NCBI GenBank assembly: GCA_023957115.1
Contig: JAMLHN010000021.1
Coordinates: 1-64,000, forward strand
Source: Thermomicrobiales bacterium
GTDB taxonomy: Bacteria; Chloroflexota; Chloroflexia; Thermomicrobiales; UBA6265
Direction of reading: 5' to 3'
Length of the DNA: 64,000 nucleotides
Shown piece by piece: positions 8,509 through 17,772 of this stretch. The notes under the pieces are model-generated. The model did not search any database. It was not told the DNA's origin and worked only from the letters and a program-made list of their open reading frames with translations. The translations under genes were made by a program, and so were the position numbers. Numbering within the stretch: position 1 is the first letter of the stretch; every line of letters starts with the position of its first letter.

Positions 8509-8958
8509 TTACCGTTGCTCGAGCTGGGTTTTCACGCAGCTGGTGAAATCGGCGAACATACTGTCGGCCCGTTTGCTGATCATGCCGTGCCCGTATTGGC
8601 CGATCTTGCCGAGCACATCGGCATCGGTGACGACCGTAACGGTGGTGCTGCCATCGCTTTCAGTCATCGACATATTCATCTTGGCTTTGACCGAGCTGCC
8701 GAGCTTGGAGTCCTTGCCCGTCAGCTCGACGAGCCCGGTGCGCGCGTCCGGATCGAGCGTGAGAATCGCGACCCGGCAAGCAAATTTCGCGCCAATCGGC
8801 CCGATTTTTGCTTTGACGTTGGCGTCGTAGGTGGTGTCGTCGATTTGGGCAATATCGGACGCCCCCGGAATGCAGCCCGCCATCTCCGGGATGTTCATGA
8901 GGAAGTCCCATGTTTCGGCAGCCGATGCGTTGACGGTAAACGAATGCTCGAATTTCAT
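8509..8958 (-). CDS. CoxG/SRPBCC-family protein
   Basis: A 149-residue START/SRPBCC-fold protein of the CoxG group (carbon monoxide dehydrogenase subunit G). It opens MKFEHSFTVNASAAETWDFLMN, then has MAGCIPGA, the family signature, and closes VLGKIGQYGHGMISKRADSMFADFTSC, the conserved terminal helix. In carboxydotrophs CoxG anchors or matures the hydroxylase at the membrane; here the C-terminal membrane tail seen in some CoxG proteins is absent, so a soluble or assembly role is more likely. The ATG at 8958 overlaps the CoxS-like stop by four bases. Its place between the S and M subunit genes ties it firmly to this enzyme. Confidence 0.85.
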   Translation of the reverse strand: MKFEHSFTVNASAAETWDFLMNIPEMAGCIPGASDIAQIDDTTYDANVKAKIGPIGAKFACRVAILTLDPDARTGLVELTGKDSKLGSSVKAKMNMSMTESDGSTTVTVVTDADVLGKIGQYGHGMISKRADSMFADFTSCVKTQLEQR

Positions 8959-9422
8959 TGCGCTTCTTCCCTGGCGGCAGCCATTACGGCGTCGACGATC
9001 CGGGTGTATCCGGTGCAACGGCAGAGATTGCCGCTCAGGGCAACCCGAATCTCTTCCTCGGTTGGGTGGGGGTTCTCGGCAAGGAGCGCCTTGGCCGAAA
9101 GGACCATGCCTGGTGTGCAGAATCCGCATTGGACCCCACCGGCTTCGGCAAATGCGGCGGGAACAGGGGTGAGCTCGTCGTCGCGCGACACGCCCTCGAT
9201 CGTGGTGATCTCCGTATCTCCGACCTCGCTTGCCAGCATCAGGCAGGAATAGATTGCCTCGCCGTCGACCAGCACCGTACAGGCGCCGCACTCACCCATA
9301 CCGCAGGCGTATTTGGTGCCGGTCAGTGCGAGATCGTTCCGGAGCACATCGACCAGGAAGGCGGTCGGTTCGACCGATACCCGGCGCTCCCGGCCATTGA
9401 CCCGCAATCGGATCGTTTGCAT
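8955..9422 (-). CDS. Molybdenum hydroxylase [2Fe-2S] (small) subunit, CoxS/XdhC family
   Basis: A 155-residue iron-sulfur subunit with two [2Fe-2S] clusters. The plant-type ferredoxin cluster ligands are in CGMGECGACTV plus the later YSC. The second cluster ligands are in CGFCTPGM and NLCRCTGYTRIVDAV. All eight expected cysteines are present. It shuttles electrons from the molybdenum centre to FAD. It starts 28 bases after the LLM gene and is coupled to CoxG by a four-base overlap. Confidence 0.92.
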   Translation of the reverse strand: MQTIRLRVNGRERRVSVEPTAFLVDVLRNDLALTGTKYACGMGECGACTVLVDGEAIYSCLMLASEVGDTEITTIEGVSRDDELTPVPAAFAEAGGVQCGFCTPGMVLSAKALLAENPHPTEEEIRVALSGNLCRCTGYTRIVDAVMAAAREEAQ

Positions 9423-9450
9423 TTCGAACCCCCTCGATGAACGAATCGCG

Positions 9451-10473
9451 TTATCCCCGGAATGCGGGGATCAGCTCCCTGGCGATTCGCTCGACGCTTT
9501 CCTCGGTTTTCTCTGGCGGGAACGGGATGAAGACGATCTCGTCGGCTCCCGCGTCGATCATTGCCTGGATGCTTGCCTTGCATTCGTCCGGAGTGCCCGC
9601 GATCGAGCAGCCTTTGACGATTTCGTCGGTCACCAGCTCGGTCGGGAATCGACCTTCCCGGTAGATGCGGCCCATCTCGGCAATCGTGTCGTCCGGCACC
9701 CCACCATGTTTCGAGATGGGAGTCGGCCGTCCGCCGGCGCCGAGGTACTCGGCAATGGTGGTGCGCACCGCATTGCGCGCGGCCTCGCCATCCTCGTCCA
9801 TAGCGAAGATGACATAGACGACCATCTTGTGCTTTTCCGGATCGCGACCGGAGATGGCGCATCCCTCGCGCACGCGCTCCCATGCCCACGCGACGTATTT
9901 CGGACTGGCAAGCACGGAGAGCACGGTGCCGTCGGCAATCTCGCCGCTCAACGTCAGCATCTTCGGACCTTCGACGCCGAGATAGATGGGGGGATCGGTC
10001 CGGTAGACGGGGAAGTTGAGCTTGACATTGTCGAACGAATAGAAACGCCCATCGCCATCGAGCGTCTCACCCTGATAGAGACCGCGGCTGGCGGCGACGG
10101 CTTCCCGCATCGCGGTCATTGGGCTCGAATAGTCGAGCTTCATCTGATTCATCCAGTACCGCACGCCGGCGCCGTATCCCATGACCAGGCGGCCGCCCGA
10201 GATGTGATCGAGCGCGGCGGTTTCCATGACGGTCAGGGCCGGGTGACGGGTAAGCGGGGTGAGGATACCGAGACCAATGGTCAGGTTCTCGGTGCGTTCG
10301 GCCACCGCGGTGCCGGTGGCGATGCCGCCCCAGTAGAAATAGTCCTCTCCGAACCAGGCGGAGTCATAGCCGAGCTTGTCGGCGAGAACGCTTCCCTCGA
10401 TCGCGCGCAGCAACGGAAACGCTCCGCTGAAGAGAACTCCGAATCGAACGTTCTTTGTTGTTTCCGTGCTCAC
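9451..10473 (-). CDS. LLM class flavin/F420-dependent oxidoreductase
   Basis: A 340-residue luciferase-like oxidoreductase, paralogous to the gene at 4288-5319. Visible elements are YDSAWFGEDYFYWGG, LTIGLGILTPLTRHPALTV and ISGGRLVMGYGAGVRY, then PIYLGVEGPKMLTLSGEIADGTVLS split across strands 6-7. It starts at GTG 10473, overlapping the DUF917 stop by four bases. Its position between DUF917 and the hydroxylase genes argues for a shared pathway. Coenzyme F420 use is inferred from the subfamily look, not shown. Confidence 0.85.
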   Translation of the reverse strand: MSTETTKNVRFGVLFSGAFPLLRAIEGSVLADKLGYDSAWFGEDYFYWGGIATGTAVAERTENLTIGLGILTPLTRHPALTVMETAALDHISGGRLVMGYGAGVRYWMNQMKLDYSSPMTAMREAVAASRGLYQGETLDGDGRFYSFDNVKLNFPVYRTDPPIYLGVEGPKMLTLSGEIADGTVLSVLASPKYVAWAWERVREGCAISGRDPEKHKMVVYVIFAMDEDGEAARNAVRTTIAEYLGAGGRPTPISKHGGVPDDTIAEMGRIYREGRFPTELVTDEIVKGCSIAGTPDECKASIQAMIDAGADEIVFIPFPPEKTEESVERIARELIPAFRG

Positions 10474-11567
10474 GCGACCTCCACGGTTTGTCTGGTCCGC
10501 TGTCGTTCTTCGAGCGGAATGAATGGAATGTCATACCCAAAGTAACTGGGCCCGACGACCTCGAGCCCGGCCGGTGTTCGCCACCGTTCGTCGCCGGGGA
10601 TGCCGATCACCGCCACACGATGCCCGTAGCGCAATCCTTCGGTGGTGATCGGCTCGCCGGTTTCGAGATCGAGCATCGAAATGAGATCCGGGGTGGTGGC
10701 AAGCACCTCGTCGCCCGAGGTCGCCACCAGGAATTCGTTCTGGAACCCGACGATCAGGGTGCGATCGTTGTCGAGCGCGGAAATGTGGACTTCGCCCCGT
10801 GCGAACCCGCCGACGGTCTTGCGTGCGACATCGACGACCTTGCCGCTCCAGAGCCGAATGCCCTTGGTGACCGCACAGATGGCATCGATCGGATCGTGAT
10901 TGTCCACCCGTGCGGTTCGGCTGGCCGCGCCGATGGCGATCAGGGTCGAGGGCGTGTGCTGCACGCATTCGACCGCAACCTGCCGGCCGCGCATCGGATA
11001 GAGCGCGATCAACGACCAGCAGCCCATCTCGATCGTCATCGTCCGGGCCAGTCGCTCGGCCCATCGATTGTTGGATGCTTGCAGAATCGAGGCGTTGTCC
11101 TTGTCGTCGGCCAATGCCATCGGGCAAGCCTGCGTTCCGTAGAGCGTCGGCGTGCACATCTGGAGCTCGGGGAATGCCCGGCCGACCAGATCGGCGTCCA
11201 CCAATGGAATTCCCCGCGCGACCGCTACGATCATAGCCAGCGTGGAGTTGATCCCGCCCGCTTCGGTTGCCATCACCGCCGTCGCCGGCTCGCCCAGAAA
11301 CGCTTCGAGCGTTTCGGTGGCTTTGGTGAGCTCCAGGCCGCCGGGGAGCTTTTCGACCATGACGGTGGGCGCGCCCATCATGCCGACCGGGAGGACGAGC
11401 GCATCCGGATCGAGATCGGTTGGGTCGATCAACTGCACCGGTCCATGCTGGCGGATCGCTTCCGCGGCCATCAAACGGCCGATATAAGGATCGCCGCCGC
11501 CACCGGTGCCGAGCACGGCGGCGCCGACCGCAAGGTCGTTCAAATCGTCGATATCGATGGTTCGCAC
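10470..11567 (-). CDS. DUF917 domain protein (hydantoinase-associated family)
   Basis: A 365-residue DUF917 (PF06032) protein. The family opening IDDLNDLAVGAAVLGTGGGGDPYIG with its glycine-rich loop is present, as are GGINSTLAMIVAVARGIPLVDADLVGRAFPE (split over a helix and strand) and the C-terminal D-L-E-T-G-E-P-I-T-T-E-G-L-R-Y-G-H-R-V. DUF917 proteins commonly accompany hydantoinase or cyclic-imide genes, but their reaction is not settled. It begins at GTG 11567. A 139-base gap holding a REP-like hairpin separates it from the binding-protein gene upstream; it overlaps the LLM gene downstream. Confidence 0.88.
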   Translation of the reverse strand: MRTIDIDDLNDLAVGAAVLGTGGGGDPYIGRLMAAEAIRQHGPVQLIDPTDLDPDALVLPVGMMGAPTVMVEKLPGGLELTKATETLEAFLGEPATAVMATEAGGINSTLAMIVAVARGIPLVDADLVGRAFPELQMCTPTLYGTQACPMALADDKDNASILQASNNRWAERLARTMTIEMGCWSLIALYPMRGRQVAVECVQHTPSTLIAIGAASRTARVDNHDPIDAICAVTKGIRLWSGKVVDVARKTVGGFARGEVHISALDNDRTLIVGFQNEFLVATSGDEVLATTPDLISMLDLETGEPITTEGLRYGHRVAVIGIPGDERWRTPAGLEVVGPSYFGYDIPFIPLEERQRTRQTVEVA

Positions 11568-11626
11568 GTTCGTGTTCGTCTCTTCCCCAAATAGAATCGG
11601 GAGGCGTTCGCCCTCACCATCTCAAC

Positions 11627-11661
11627 CCCCCTTCCTCTCCCAATGCTGGAGAGGAAGGGGG
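11627..11661. repeat. REP-like hairpin between binding-protein gene and DUF917 gene
   Basis: Two 14-base arms, CCCCCTTCCTCTCC at 11627-11640 and its exact complement at 11648-11661, around a 7-base loop. Closely similar hairpins with C-rich flanks lie at 39617-39648, and the inner part resembles the palindrome at 65-102. Here it may stabilise the upstream binding-protein mRNA or reduce read-through into the catabolic half of the operon. The adjacent stretch 11687-11706 has degenerate CCAGGAC heptamers. Confidence 0.6.
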
Positions 11662-11706
11662 CTTTCTTACTTCTCCGCCCTCAGTCACCAGGACCCAGGA
11701 CCCGTC

Positions 11707-13413
11707 CTAGCTCTTGCTGACCAGCCAGTACTTGCTGGTCGTATCCGGGTTGTACTGGAACCCGCTGACGTTGGCGCGGGTCGCGACCACGTAGTTGATC
11801 TGGTAGAGCAGGCCCCAGGGCGCCTCGTCGACGATGATCTGCTGGATATCGCGCGACATCTGGTCTCGCGTCTCCTTGTCCGGCTCGTACATGGCGGCAT
11901 CGATCAGCTCATCGACCTGCGGGTTGCTATACCCGGCTCCGTTGGTCGCTGTGGCGGCTGAGTGGAAGTTGAAGTTCAGGTGATAGATCGGGTCGTTGAT
12001 CCAGGAGTACCACTCGCCGACCCACGACTGCAACGCGCCGCTGTTGAATTTCTCGAGATACTCGGCATCGGTCATCTTCAGGATGTTGACGTTCGCGCCG
12101 GCTTCCATCATGGATGATTGGATCCAGACCGCGATCTGCTCGTGGGTGGGGAATCCGTTGCGGACGGCGATGTCGAACGAGAAATCGGAGAGTCCGAGAC
12201 CTTCGAGGATCTCTCGTGCCCTTTCCGGACCGCCATCGTATGCCCAGAACGACGGATCGCTAGTCGGCATACCTTCGGCGCAGGGGCTCTTCAACGGCTT
12301 GGCATAGCCGTACATAACCTGGTCGATGATGGTCTGGTACGGGATGGCGTGGCTCACCGCGCGGCGCACGTCGACATTGTCGAAGGGCGGGATGCGGTTG
12401 TTCATGCCGAGATATTGCGGCCAGGGGATCTCGAAGTCGAGCACCGCGATATCCGGATTGCTGGCGAGCTCGGAGAGGTCTTTTGGCAGCAGATCGAAGG
12501 CGATATCGACATCGCCATTGACCAGCAGGCTCAGGCGCTCCTGCGGGCTGGGAATCGTGCGGTTGAGGACGCCGCCGTTGAGCACCGCGTCCTTGTTCCA
12601 GAAGTTCTCATTCAGCGAGAGCTCCCATTCCACGCCCGGCGTCCACTTGGTAAGGGTGTAGGCCGCGGAGCCGAAGGTGTTCTTCGAGAACCACTGGTGG
12701 GCGGTGGGGTCGTCCTCGGTGGCGTGCTCTTCGAGCGCAGCGGCGGACATAATGTTGAATACGTTGGTCGCCAGAATCTTGTAGGCGAAGGCCGTCGGTT
12801 GCTCCAGCGTCAGCACCACGGTCAGATCGTCCGGCGCGGCGATCTGATCCGGCGAGGTGATCGTCATCAAATTGAAGACCAGATTGGAATAGACCGAGGT
12901 GGGCGAGACGCCGCGGTCGAAGGTCGCCTTGACGTCCTGCGCGGTCAACGGCGAGCCGTCCTGGAAGGTGAGACCCTCCCGCAGATGGAAGGTCAGGACC
13001 TTCTCGTCCTCTGACGTCTCCCACGACTCCACCAGCCATGGTTCGAGCACCCAGTCGTCGTTCTCATCGACTTCTGGCGTTAGGCCGCCGTCTTCCTGCT
13101 CGACATAGGGATGGCCGAAGAGGTTGTCGTAGGCATTGGCCATCAGGTAGTAGCTGGGAATCGACTTGAAGTAGTGGGGATCGGCCTCGTCCAGATCCTG
13201 CCCATTCGCGATCACCAGCTTGGCGGCCGCCCCGGTCTCCTGCGCCAGTGCGCGTACCTGCTGTGCGGAATAGGGCGCGGCGCTCGCACCTTCCTTCAGG
13301 GCGATCATGGCGGTCGATGCGGCGAAGGCCGCAAGCAGATTGCGGCGCGTGAGCCCCCTGCTGTTGAGCGCCTGGGTGAGCTCGGCTGAGCGATTGTTCC
13401 GTTCCTGTTCCAT
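11707..13413 (-). CDS. ABC transporter substrate-binding protein, peptide/nickel (SBP_bac_5) family, Tat-exported
   Basis: A 568-residue extracytoplasmic binding protein. The N-terminus has a twin-arginine signal, LTRRNLLAAFAAS, ending near SAAPYSAQQ. The mature part has the SBP_bac_5 signature regions VLTFHLREGLTFQDGSPLTAQDVKATFDR (split strand and helix), AFAYKILATNVFNI, and the late VDELIDAAMYEPDKETRDQM. Family members bind peptides, oligosaccharides, opines or nickel; the operon context suggests a nitrogen heterocycle or dipeptide-like compound. An AGGAGA site precedes the ATG at 13413. It lies downstream of the four membrane and ATPase genes of the same transporter. Confidence 0.9.
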   Translation of the reverse strand: MEQERNNRSAELTQALNSRGLTRRNLLAAFAASTAMIALKEGASAAPYSAQQVRALAQETGAAAKLVIANGQDLDEADPHYFKSIPSYYLMANAYDNLFGHPYVEQEDGGLTPEVDENDDWVLEPWLVESWETSEDEKVLTFHLREGLTFQDGSPLTAQDVKATFDRGVSPTSVYSNLVFNLMTITSPDQIAAPDDLTVVLTLEQPTAFAYKILATNVFNIMSAAALEEHATEDDPTAHQWFSKNTFGSAAYTLTKWTPGVEWELSLNENFWNKDAVLNGGVLNRTIPSPQERLSLLVNGDVDIAFDLLPKDLSELASNPDIAVLDFEIPWPQYLGMNNRIPPFDNVDVRRAVSHAIPYQTIIDQVMYGYAKPLKSPCAEGMPTSDPSFWAYDGGPERAREILEGLGLSDFSFDIAVRNGFPTHEQIAVWIQSSMMEAGANVNILKMTDAEYLEKFNSGALQSWVGEWYSWINDPIYHLNFNFHSAATATNGAGYSNPQVDELIDAAMYEPDKETRDQMSRDIQQIIVDEAPWGLLYQINYVVATRANVSGFQYNPDTTSKYWLVSKS

Positions 13414-13490
13414 TGAGATTCTCCTCGTGGGCAGGGTCTCTACCCGATTCGATCGAACAGTTGACGCGTGTCGTGCCAGGCTCGGAGCCG

Positions 13491-14501
13491 CTAGGCGGCC
13501 TCGCTGGCATCTGGGGCGGTGGCGCCGGCACCGCTTCCATCCTGATAGAGCAAGCAGGCGACCCGGTGGTCACCTGGTCCCACGGAAACCATGGGGATTC
13601 GGCCTTCCCGATGCGACGGTTCGACATAGGGACAACGATCGGCCAACGGGCAACCGACGATCGGATGCGTCAGATGCGGTGTTTCGCCTGGCAGCACGAT
13701 GCGGTTGCGGGACGAACGAAGGGCCGGGTCCGGAATCGGCACCGCCGAAAGGAGCGCCTGCGTATAGGGATGCTTGGGCGCCGAGAAGATCTCTTCGACG
13801 GTCCCTTCTTCCACGATCGTGCCGAGATAGAGGACGATCACGCGCGAGCAGAGATAGCGCACCGTGCTGAGATCGTGCGAGATGAAGAGGTAGGCGAGGC
13901 CCATCTCCTGCTGCAGGTTCCGCAGCAGCTCGATGATCGAGATACGAATCGACATATCGAGCGATGACGTCGGTTCGTCGAGCACGATGAAATCGGGTTC
14001 GGTGGCAATTGCCCGGGCGATGCCGACGCGTTGCCGTTGCCCGCCGGAAAGCTGTCCGGGACGCCGGTCCAGGAGGTTGCGTTCGAGATTGACCAGATCC
14101 ATCAACCGGTTCAGATGGGCGTCGAGATCGGCTTTCCCGTTTGCGATCTTGTGTAGCCTGAGCGGCTCGCTGAGCGTTTGGCGAACCGACAACCGTGGAT
14201 TGAGCGAAAGCGTTGGGTCCTGGAACACCATCTGCAGCTTCGATCGAAGCGAACGCATCTGGTTGTCACCGAGATGGGTGATGTCCTGCCCGCGGTAGAC
14301 GATCGAACCGCCGGTCGGCTCGCCCAGCCGCACGATCGATTTGGCGATCGTGCTCTTGCCCGATCCCGATTCGCCGACCAGCCCGACCGACTCGCCGGCG
14401 GCCACCTGGAAGGTCACGCCATTGACCGCGTAGACGAGACCGCCCGGTGTCTTGAAGCGTTGCTCCAGATTATCGACGGCCAGAATGGGTTCGGCGCTCA
14501 T
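13491..14501 (-). CDS. Oligopeptide-type ABC transporter ATP-binding protein (DppF-like)
   Basis: A 336-residue ATPase. Walker [10 protein letters not shown] is near residue 40, the signature [16 protein letters not shown] and Walker [13 protein letters not shown] follow, then the H-loop [13 protein letters not shown]. The C-terminal oligo_HPY extension with the cysteine-rich [15 protein letters not shown] is present, as in DppF/OppF proteins that carry an Fe-S cluster there. It overlaps the DppD-like gene by four bases. It energises uptake with the DppD-like subunit and the two permeases upstream. Confidence 0.93.
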   Translation of the reverse strand: MSAEPILAVDNLEQRFKTPGGLVYAVNGVTFQVAAGESVGLVGESGSGKSTIAKSIVRLGEPTGGSIVYRGQDITHLGDNQMRSLRSKLQMVFQDPTLSLNPRLSVRQTLSEPLRLHKIANGKADLDAHLNRLMDLVNLERNLLDRRPGQLSGGQRQRVGIARAIATEPDFIVLDEPTSSLDMSIRISIIELLRNLQQEMGLAYLFISHDLSTVRYLCSRVIVLYLGTIVEEGTVEEIFSAPKHPYTQALLSAVPIPDPALRSSRNRIVLPGETPHLTHPIVGCPLADRCPYVEPSHREGRIPMVSVGPGDHRVACLLYQDGSGAGATAPDASEAA

Positions 14502-15499
14502 GCCACTGCCTCCGACGGCGCGTCCACGGCGTGCGCCAGCACTTGATGGCCTGGCGCTACTTCGACCATTTCTGGACGTCCCACGTTGACCGATCTCCAG
14601 CTATCGACGGAGACCGCCTGATACCGATCTCCACCGACCTCCAGCACCACCGGAGGAAAATCGTTTCCGCGTGCTGCCGCGGGAAGCACTTCCAGATCGG
14701 GCCGGAGAATCGAGCCGACCAGGCGGCGGGTGTAGGGATGGACGGGATCGGCAAAGAGCGTATCGACCGGGGCAATCTCGACGATACGGCCGAGCTGCAT
14801 GACGACGACCCGCTGACAGACCTCGGCGATGACGCCTAGGTCGTGGGTAATCAGAAGGAGGGCCATATGTGTTTCCTGCTGGATCTCCTGAATCAGCTCG
14901 AAGATCTGTGCCTGGATGGTGACATCCAGCCCGGTGGTCGGCTCGTCGGCGATCAATAGCTCCGGGTCGCAGGCCAGCATCATGGCGATCATCACTCGCT
15001 GGGCCATACCGCCGCTGAGCTGATGGGGATAGGACGCGGCCACTCGCGCGGGTCCGGCGATACCGACGCGGCGCAGCATCTCCAGGGTGGCGTCACCGGC
15101 GTCCTTTTTCTTCATGCCACGCTGCCGGGTATAGATCCGGCCGACCTGATTTCCAATGGTCATCAGCGGATTGAGCGACGTGCGCGGCGACTGAAAAATC
15201 ATGGCCGCGCGGTTGCCGCGAACCTGCCGCAGCTGAATGTCATTCATCTGCAGGATGTCGTCTCCGTCCAGCAGGATGCGTCCATGGAGCACTTGACCGG
15301 GCGGTTTGGTCAGCCGCAGGACTGACATGGCGGTTTGCGTTTTGCCCGAACCGGATTCGCCGACCAGGCCGACGACTTCGTTGCGATTGACCACGAACGA
15401 GCTGTCCCGCACCACGGGATGCATCGTCCCGTCGCGCTCGTTGGGGAAGCCGATCGACAGGTGTTCGATTGCAAGGAGTGGACGGTGCATCTCGGTCAT
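14498..15499 (-). CDS. Oligopeptide-type ABC transporter ATP-binding protein (DppD-like)
   Basis: A 333-residue ATPase with Walker [11 protein letters not shown], signature [16 protein letters not shown], Walker [13 protein letters not shown] and H-loop [12 protein letters not shown]. The C-terminal extension after [10 protein letters not shown] is short and lacks the cysteine cluster usual in DppD and OppD (compare the full one in the gene at 13491). It starts at ATG 15499, six bases after the DppC-like permease, and is coupled to the next ATPase. Together they form the heterodimeric motor. Confidence 0.92.
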   Translation of the reverse strand: MTEMHRPLLAIEHLSIGFPNERDGTMHPVVRDSSFVVNRNEVVGLVGESGSGKTQTAMSVLRLTKPPGQVLHGRILLDGDDILQMNDIQLRQVRGNRAAMIFQSPRTSLNPLMTIGNQVGRIYTRQRGMKKKDAGDATLEMLRRVGIAGPARVAASYPHQLSGGMAQRVMIAMMLACDPELLIADEPTTGLDVTIQAQIFELIQEIQQETHMALLLITHDLGVIAEVCQRVVVMQLGRIVEIAPVDTLFADPVHPYTRRLVGSILRPDLEVLPAAARGNDFPPVVLEVGGDRYQAVSVDSWRSVNVGRPEMVEVAPGHQVLAHAVDAPSEAVA

Positions 15500-15505
15500 T
15501 GTTGC

Positions 15506-16423
15506 CTACCTTGGCCCGAACCGGTCGCGCGCCCAGTCTCCGACTAAGTTGAAGCCAAGGACGGCGATCAGAATGGCGAGCCCGGGAAAGACCGAAATCC
15601 ACCACTGGCCGGAATTGATGTACTGCGCGCCTTCGCCAACGAGCACGCCCCATTCGGGGGTTGGTGGGCGGATGCCGACGCCGAGGAAGCTCAGCCCCGC
15701 CGCGTCGAGAATGCCCCAGCCAAGGGTGAGGGTGGCCTGTGCCAGCGCGATGGGAAGGGCGTTCGGCAGCAGGTGATAGAGCAGGATGCGGATCTTGCGC
15801 ACGCCGACGACTTTGGCTGCGGCGGCGTACTCCTGCTCGCGAAGCGCCAGCATTTCCGAACGGACCAAACGGACGTAATACGGGATATAGGCAATGGCGA
15901 CGGCAATGATGACATTGCGGGTCGAGTTCCCCAACATGGCGGCGATGCCGAGCGCCAGCACGAATCCGGGAAACGCGAGGATGACATCGATGATGCGCAT
16001 GACGACGTGCTCCAGCACACCGCCGTAGAACCCGATCAACCCACCGACCAGCGTTCCGACGATGAGCGCGACCGCGGTGATCGAGATGGCGACCCGCAGG
16101 TCGAGCCGGGCGGCGTGCAGCACGCGTGAGAAGACATCTCGCCCATATTGGTCGGTTCCCATGAGATGCTCACGGCTCGGTCCCTGGAGCGTCACCGCCG
16201 GATCGGGTTTGTTCGGATTGTAGGGAGCCAGCTCTGGTCCCAGAATGGCCATCAAGAGGACGAGGCCGAGCGCGATGAAGCCGAGAATGGCGAGCGCGTT
16301 GCGCTTGCGTCCGTAGCCTGTTTCGGCGGCGTCCGGATCGACGAGCTCGAGCTGGACCCAGTCGTTCGACCAGCTCTCGCCTCCAGCATTGGCATGGGGG
16401 GTGGTTGGAATGGACGCTGCCAT
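15506..16423 (-). CDS. Oligopeptide-type ABC transporter permease (DppC-like)
   Basis: A 305-residue inner-membrane permease with about six helices. A first helix (ALAILGFIALGLVLLMAILG) is followed by the DppC-family MGTDQYGRDVFSRVLHAARL segment, the EAA-like loop EYAAAAKVVGVRKIRILLYHLLPN and the terminal helix FPGLAILIAVLGFNLVGDWARD. It starts ten bases after the DppB-like gene. The N-terminal 40 residues are soluble and poorly conserved, as usual for this family. Confidence 0.92.
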   Translation of the reverse strand: MAASIPTTPHANAGGESWSNDWVQLELVDPDAAETGYGRKRNALAILGFIALGLVLLMAILGPELAPYNPNKPDPAVTLQGPSREHLMGTDQYGRDVFSRVLHAARLDLRVAISITAVALIVGTLVGGLIGFYGGVLEHVVMRIIDVILAFPGFVLALGIAAMLGNSTRNVIIAVAIAYIPYYVRLVRSEMLALREQEYAAAAKVVGVRKIRILLYHLLPNALPIALAQATLTLGWGILDAAGLSFLGVGIRPPTPEWGVLVGEGAQYINSGQWWISVFPGLAILIAVLGFNLVGDWARDRFGPR

Positions 16424-16433
16424 CGGTCGTTCC

Positions 16434-17450
16434 CTATGCCAGCCTGATACGCGGATCGATCAGCGTGTAGGCCAGGTCGACGAAGAAGTTCAGGAAGACA
16501 TAGATCACTGCCACGACCAGCACGAATCCCTGAATCGCGTCGTAGTCGCTGCCGGTCAATGCGTTCCAGGCGTAGAACCCGAGTCCGGGCCAGGCGAAGA
16601 TGGTTTCCACCAGCACGTTTCCGGCCAGCAGATAGCCGAGCACGATGCCGCTGACCGTCAGGAGCTGGACCATCACATTCTTGAGTGCGTCTTGGCGAAT
16701 GATCTCGCGATCGCTCAAGCCAAGACTGCGGGCGGCGGTGATGTAGTCGCTGCCCAGCACATTGAGCATCGAGGTGCGCGCCATCTTGATGAAGGGCGAC
16801 ATCACGACGACCGACAGGGTGATGACCGGGAGTATCAGATGGCCGGCGGCGTCCTTGAACGTGGTCCAGTTGAGGGTCAGCAGCGAATCGACCAAGAGCA
16901 AGTGCGTGATCGTGCGCGGTGGTTCGACATTGGTCGAAAGCTGCCCCACCGGCGCCGGGGCGATATTCCACCGGGCGTAGAACAGGTAGATGAGGACGAG
17001 CCCCAGCCAGAACACCGGGGTCGCGGCGCTGAAGATTGCAAGCTGCTGGATGCCGGCGTCCCGTTTGCTGCCATGGTGGAGGGCTGCGTAGATGCCGAGC
17101 GGGATACCGATTCCGCCCGCGACGATCAAGCTGGCGAGCGCCAGCTCGAGGGTGACCGGGAGGCGCTGACCGATATCCTCCCGGACGGTATGACCCGAGC
17201 GTGTGCTCTGGCCCAGGTCGCCCTGCAACACATTACCGATATACGTGGCCAGTTGCTGGGGGAGCGGTTTGTCCAACCCCATCTGAATCCGGAGCTGTTC
17301 CTTGATTTCGGGGGTTGCGTATTGTCCCGCTTTGACGGTTACCGGATCTCCCGGGAGAACGCGGGCCATGAGAAAGACTGCGATGATGACGCCGAGCAAG
17401 GTGATTGCGGTCAACGCCAGGCGCCGCAAGATGTATCGACTGAGGCTCAA
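16434..17450 (-). CDS. Oligopeptide-type ABC transporter permease (DppB-like), first gene of the operon
   Basis: A 338-residue permease. The N-terminal helix RRLALTAITLLGVIIAVFLM is followed by the family motif RVLPGDPV, and the EAA-like loop DYITAARSLGLSDREIIRQDALKN is near residue 215. The C-terminal end is DLAYTLIDPRIRLA, typical of DppB. The start is TTG at 17450, supported by GGAGGG five bases upstream and by exact alignment with the usual DppB N-terminus. It leads a run of 12 minus-strand genes extending to 4288. Confidence 0.92.
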   Translation of the reverse strand: MSLSRYILRRLALTAITLLGVIIAVFLMARVLPGDPVTVKAGQYATPEIKEQLRIQMGLDKPLPQQLATYIGNVLQGDLGQSTRSGHTVREDIGQRLPVTLELALASLIVAGGIGIPLGIYAALHHGSKRDAGIQQLAIFSAATPVFWLGLVLIYLFYARWNIAPAPVGQLSTNVEPPRTITHLLLVDSLLTLNWTTFKDAAGHLILPVITLSVVVMSPFIKMARTSMLNVLGSDYITAARSLGLSDREIIRQDALKNVMVQLLTVSGIVLGYLLAGNVLVETIFAWPGLGFYAWNALTGSDYDAIQGFVLVVAVIYVFLNFFVDLAYTLIDPRIRLA

Positions 17451-17558
17451 GCGGCCCTCCAGGCTCGAACCGGAAGCGAAGAGCTCGCCACCTCTATATC
17501 CGGAGCTGGGTTTTCCAACGCACCCAATGTAAAGAATTCGCGAGTCACGCCTGAGGAG

Positions 17559-17586
17559 GGTAACAATATTACCTTCTGAGCGTCAA
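17559..17586 (-). promoter_or_regulatory. Candidate promoter/operator region of the 12-gene operon
   Basis: On the minus strand TTGACG (17586-17581) could be a -35 box, but the hexamer 17 bases on, TTACCC, is a poor -10. The same stretch holds GGTAACAATATTACC (17559-17573), five-base inverted arms that could be an operator. The transcript would have a leader of roughly 100 bases before the TTG start of the permease. No other regulatory motif is obvious in 17451-17686. Confidence 0.3.
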
Positions 17587-17686
17587 CGCATTTCTCATAT
17601 CGCGATGGCCAGGGGCGGATCGATCATTGCCGGCTGCCGAAATCGCCCTGCTTTGGATGAGGGCGCGCGAGGCGATGCCGGACACG

Positions 17687-17717
17687 AAAAAGGGGCGTCG
17701 CGTTCTGCTCCGCCCCT
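17687..17717 (-). terminator. Rho-independent terminator of the sigma factor gene
   Basis: On the minus strand, a 7-bp perfect stem AGGGGCG/CGCCCCT (17717-17711 and 17697-17691) with a 13-base loop is followed by TTTTT. It lies 56 bases beyond the sigma factor stop codon. It also insulates the downstream transporter operon from sigA transcription. Confidence 0.75.
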
Positions 17718-17772
17718 GTGGATCGTTCGGCCGCTGGCGCCGGCGGCCCTGCGGCCGCTCGGCGTCCAACGA

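Noticed and set aside
5316..9422. True carbon monoxide dehydrogenase (form I)
   Set aside because: The large subunit has AYRGP, not the AYxCSFR loop of form I CO dehydrogenase, and the gene order differs. It is described only as a molybdenum hydroxylase.
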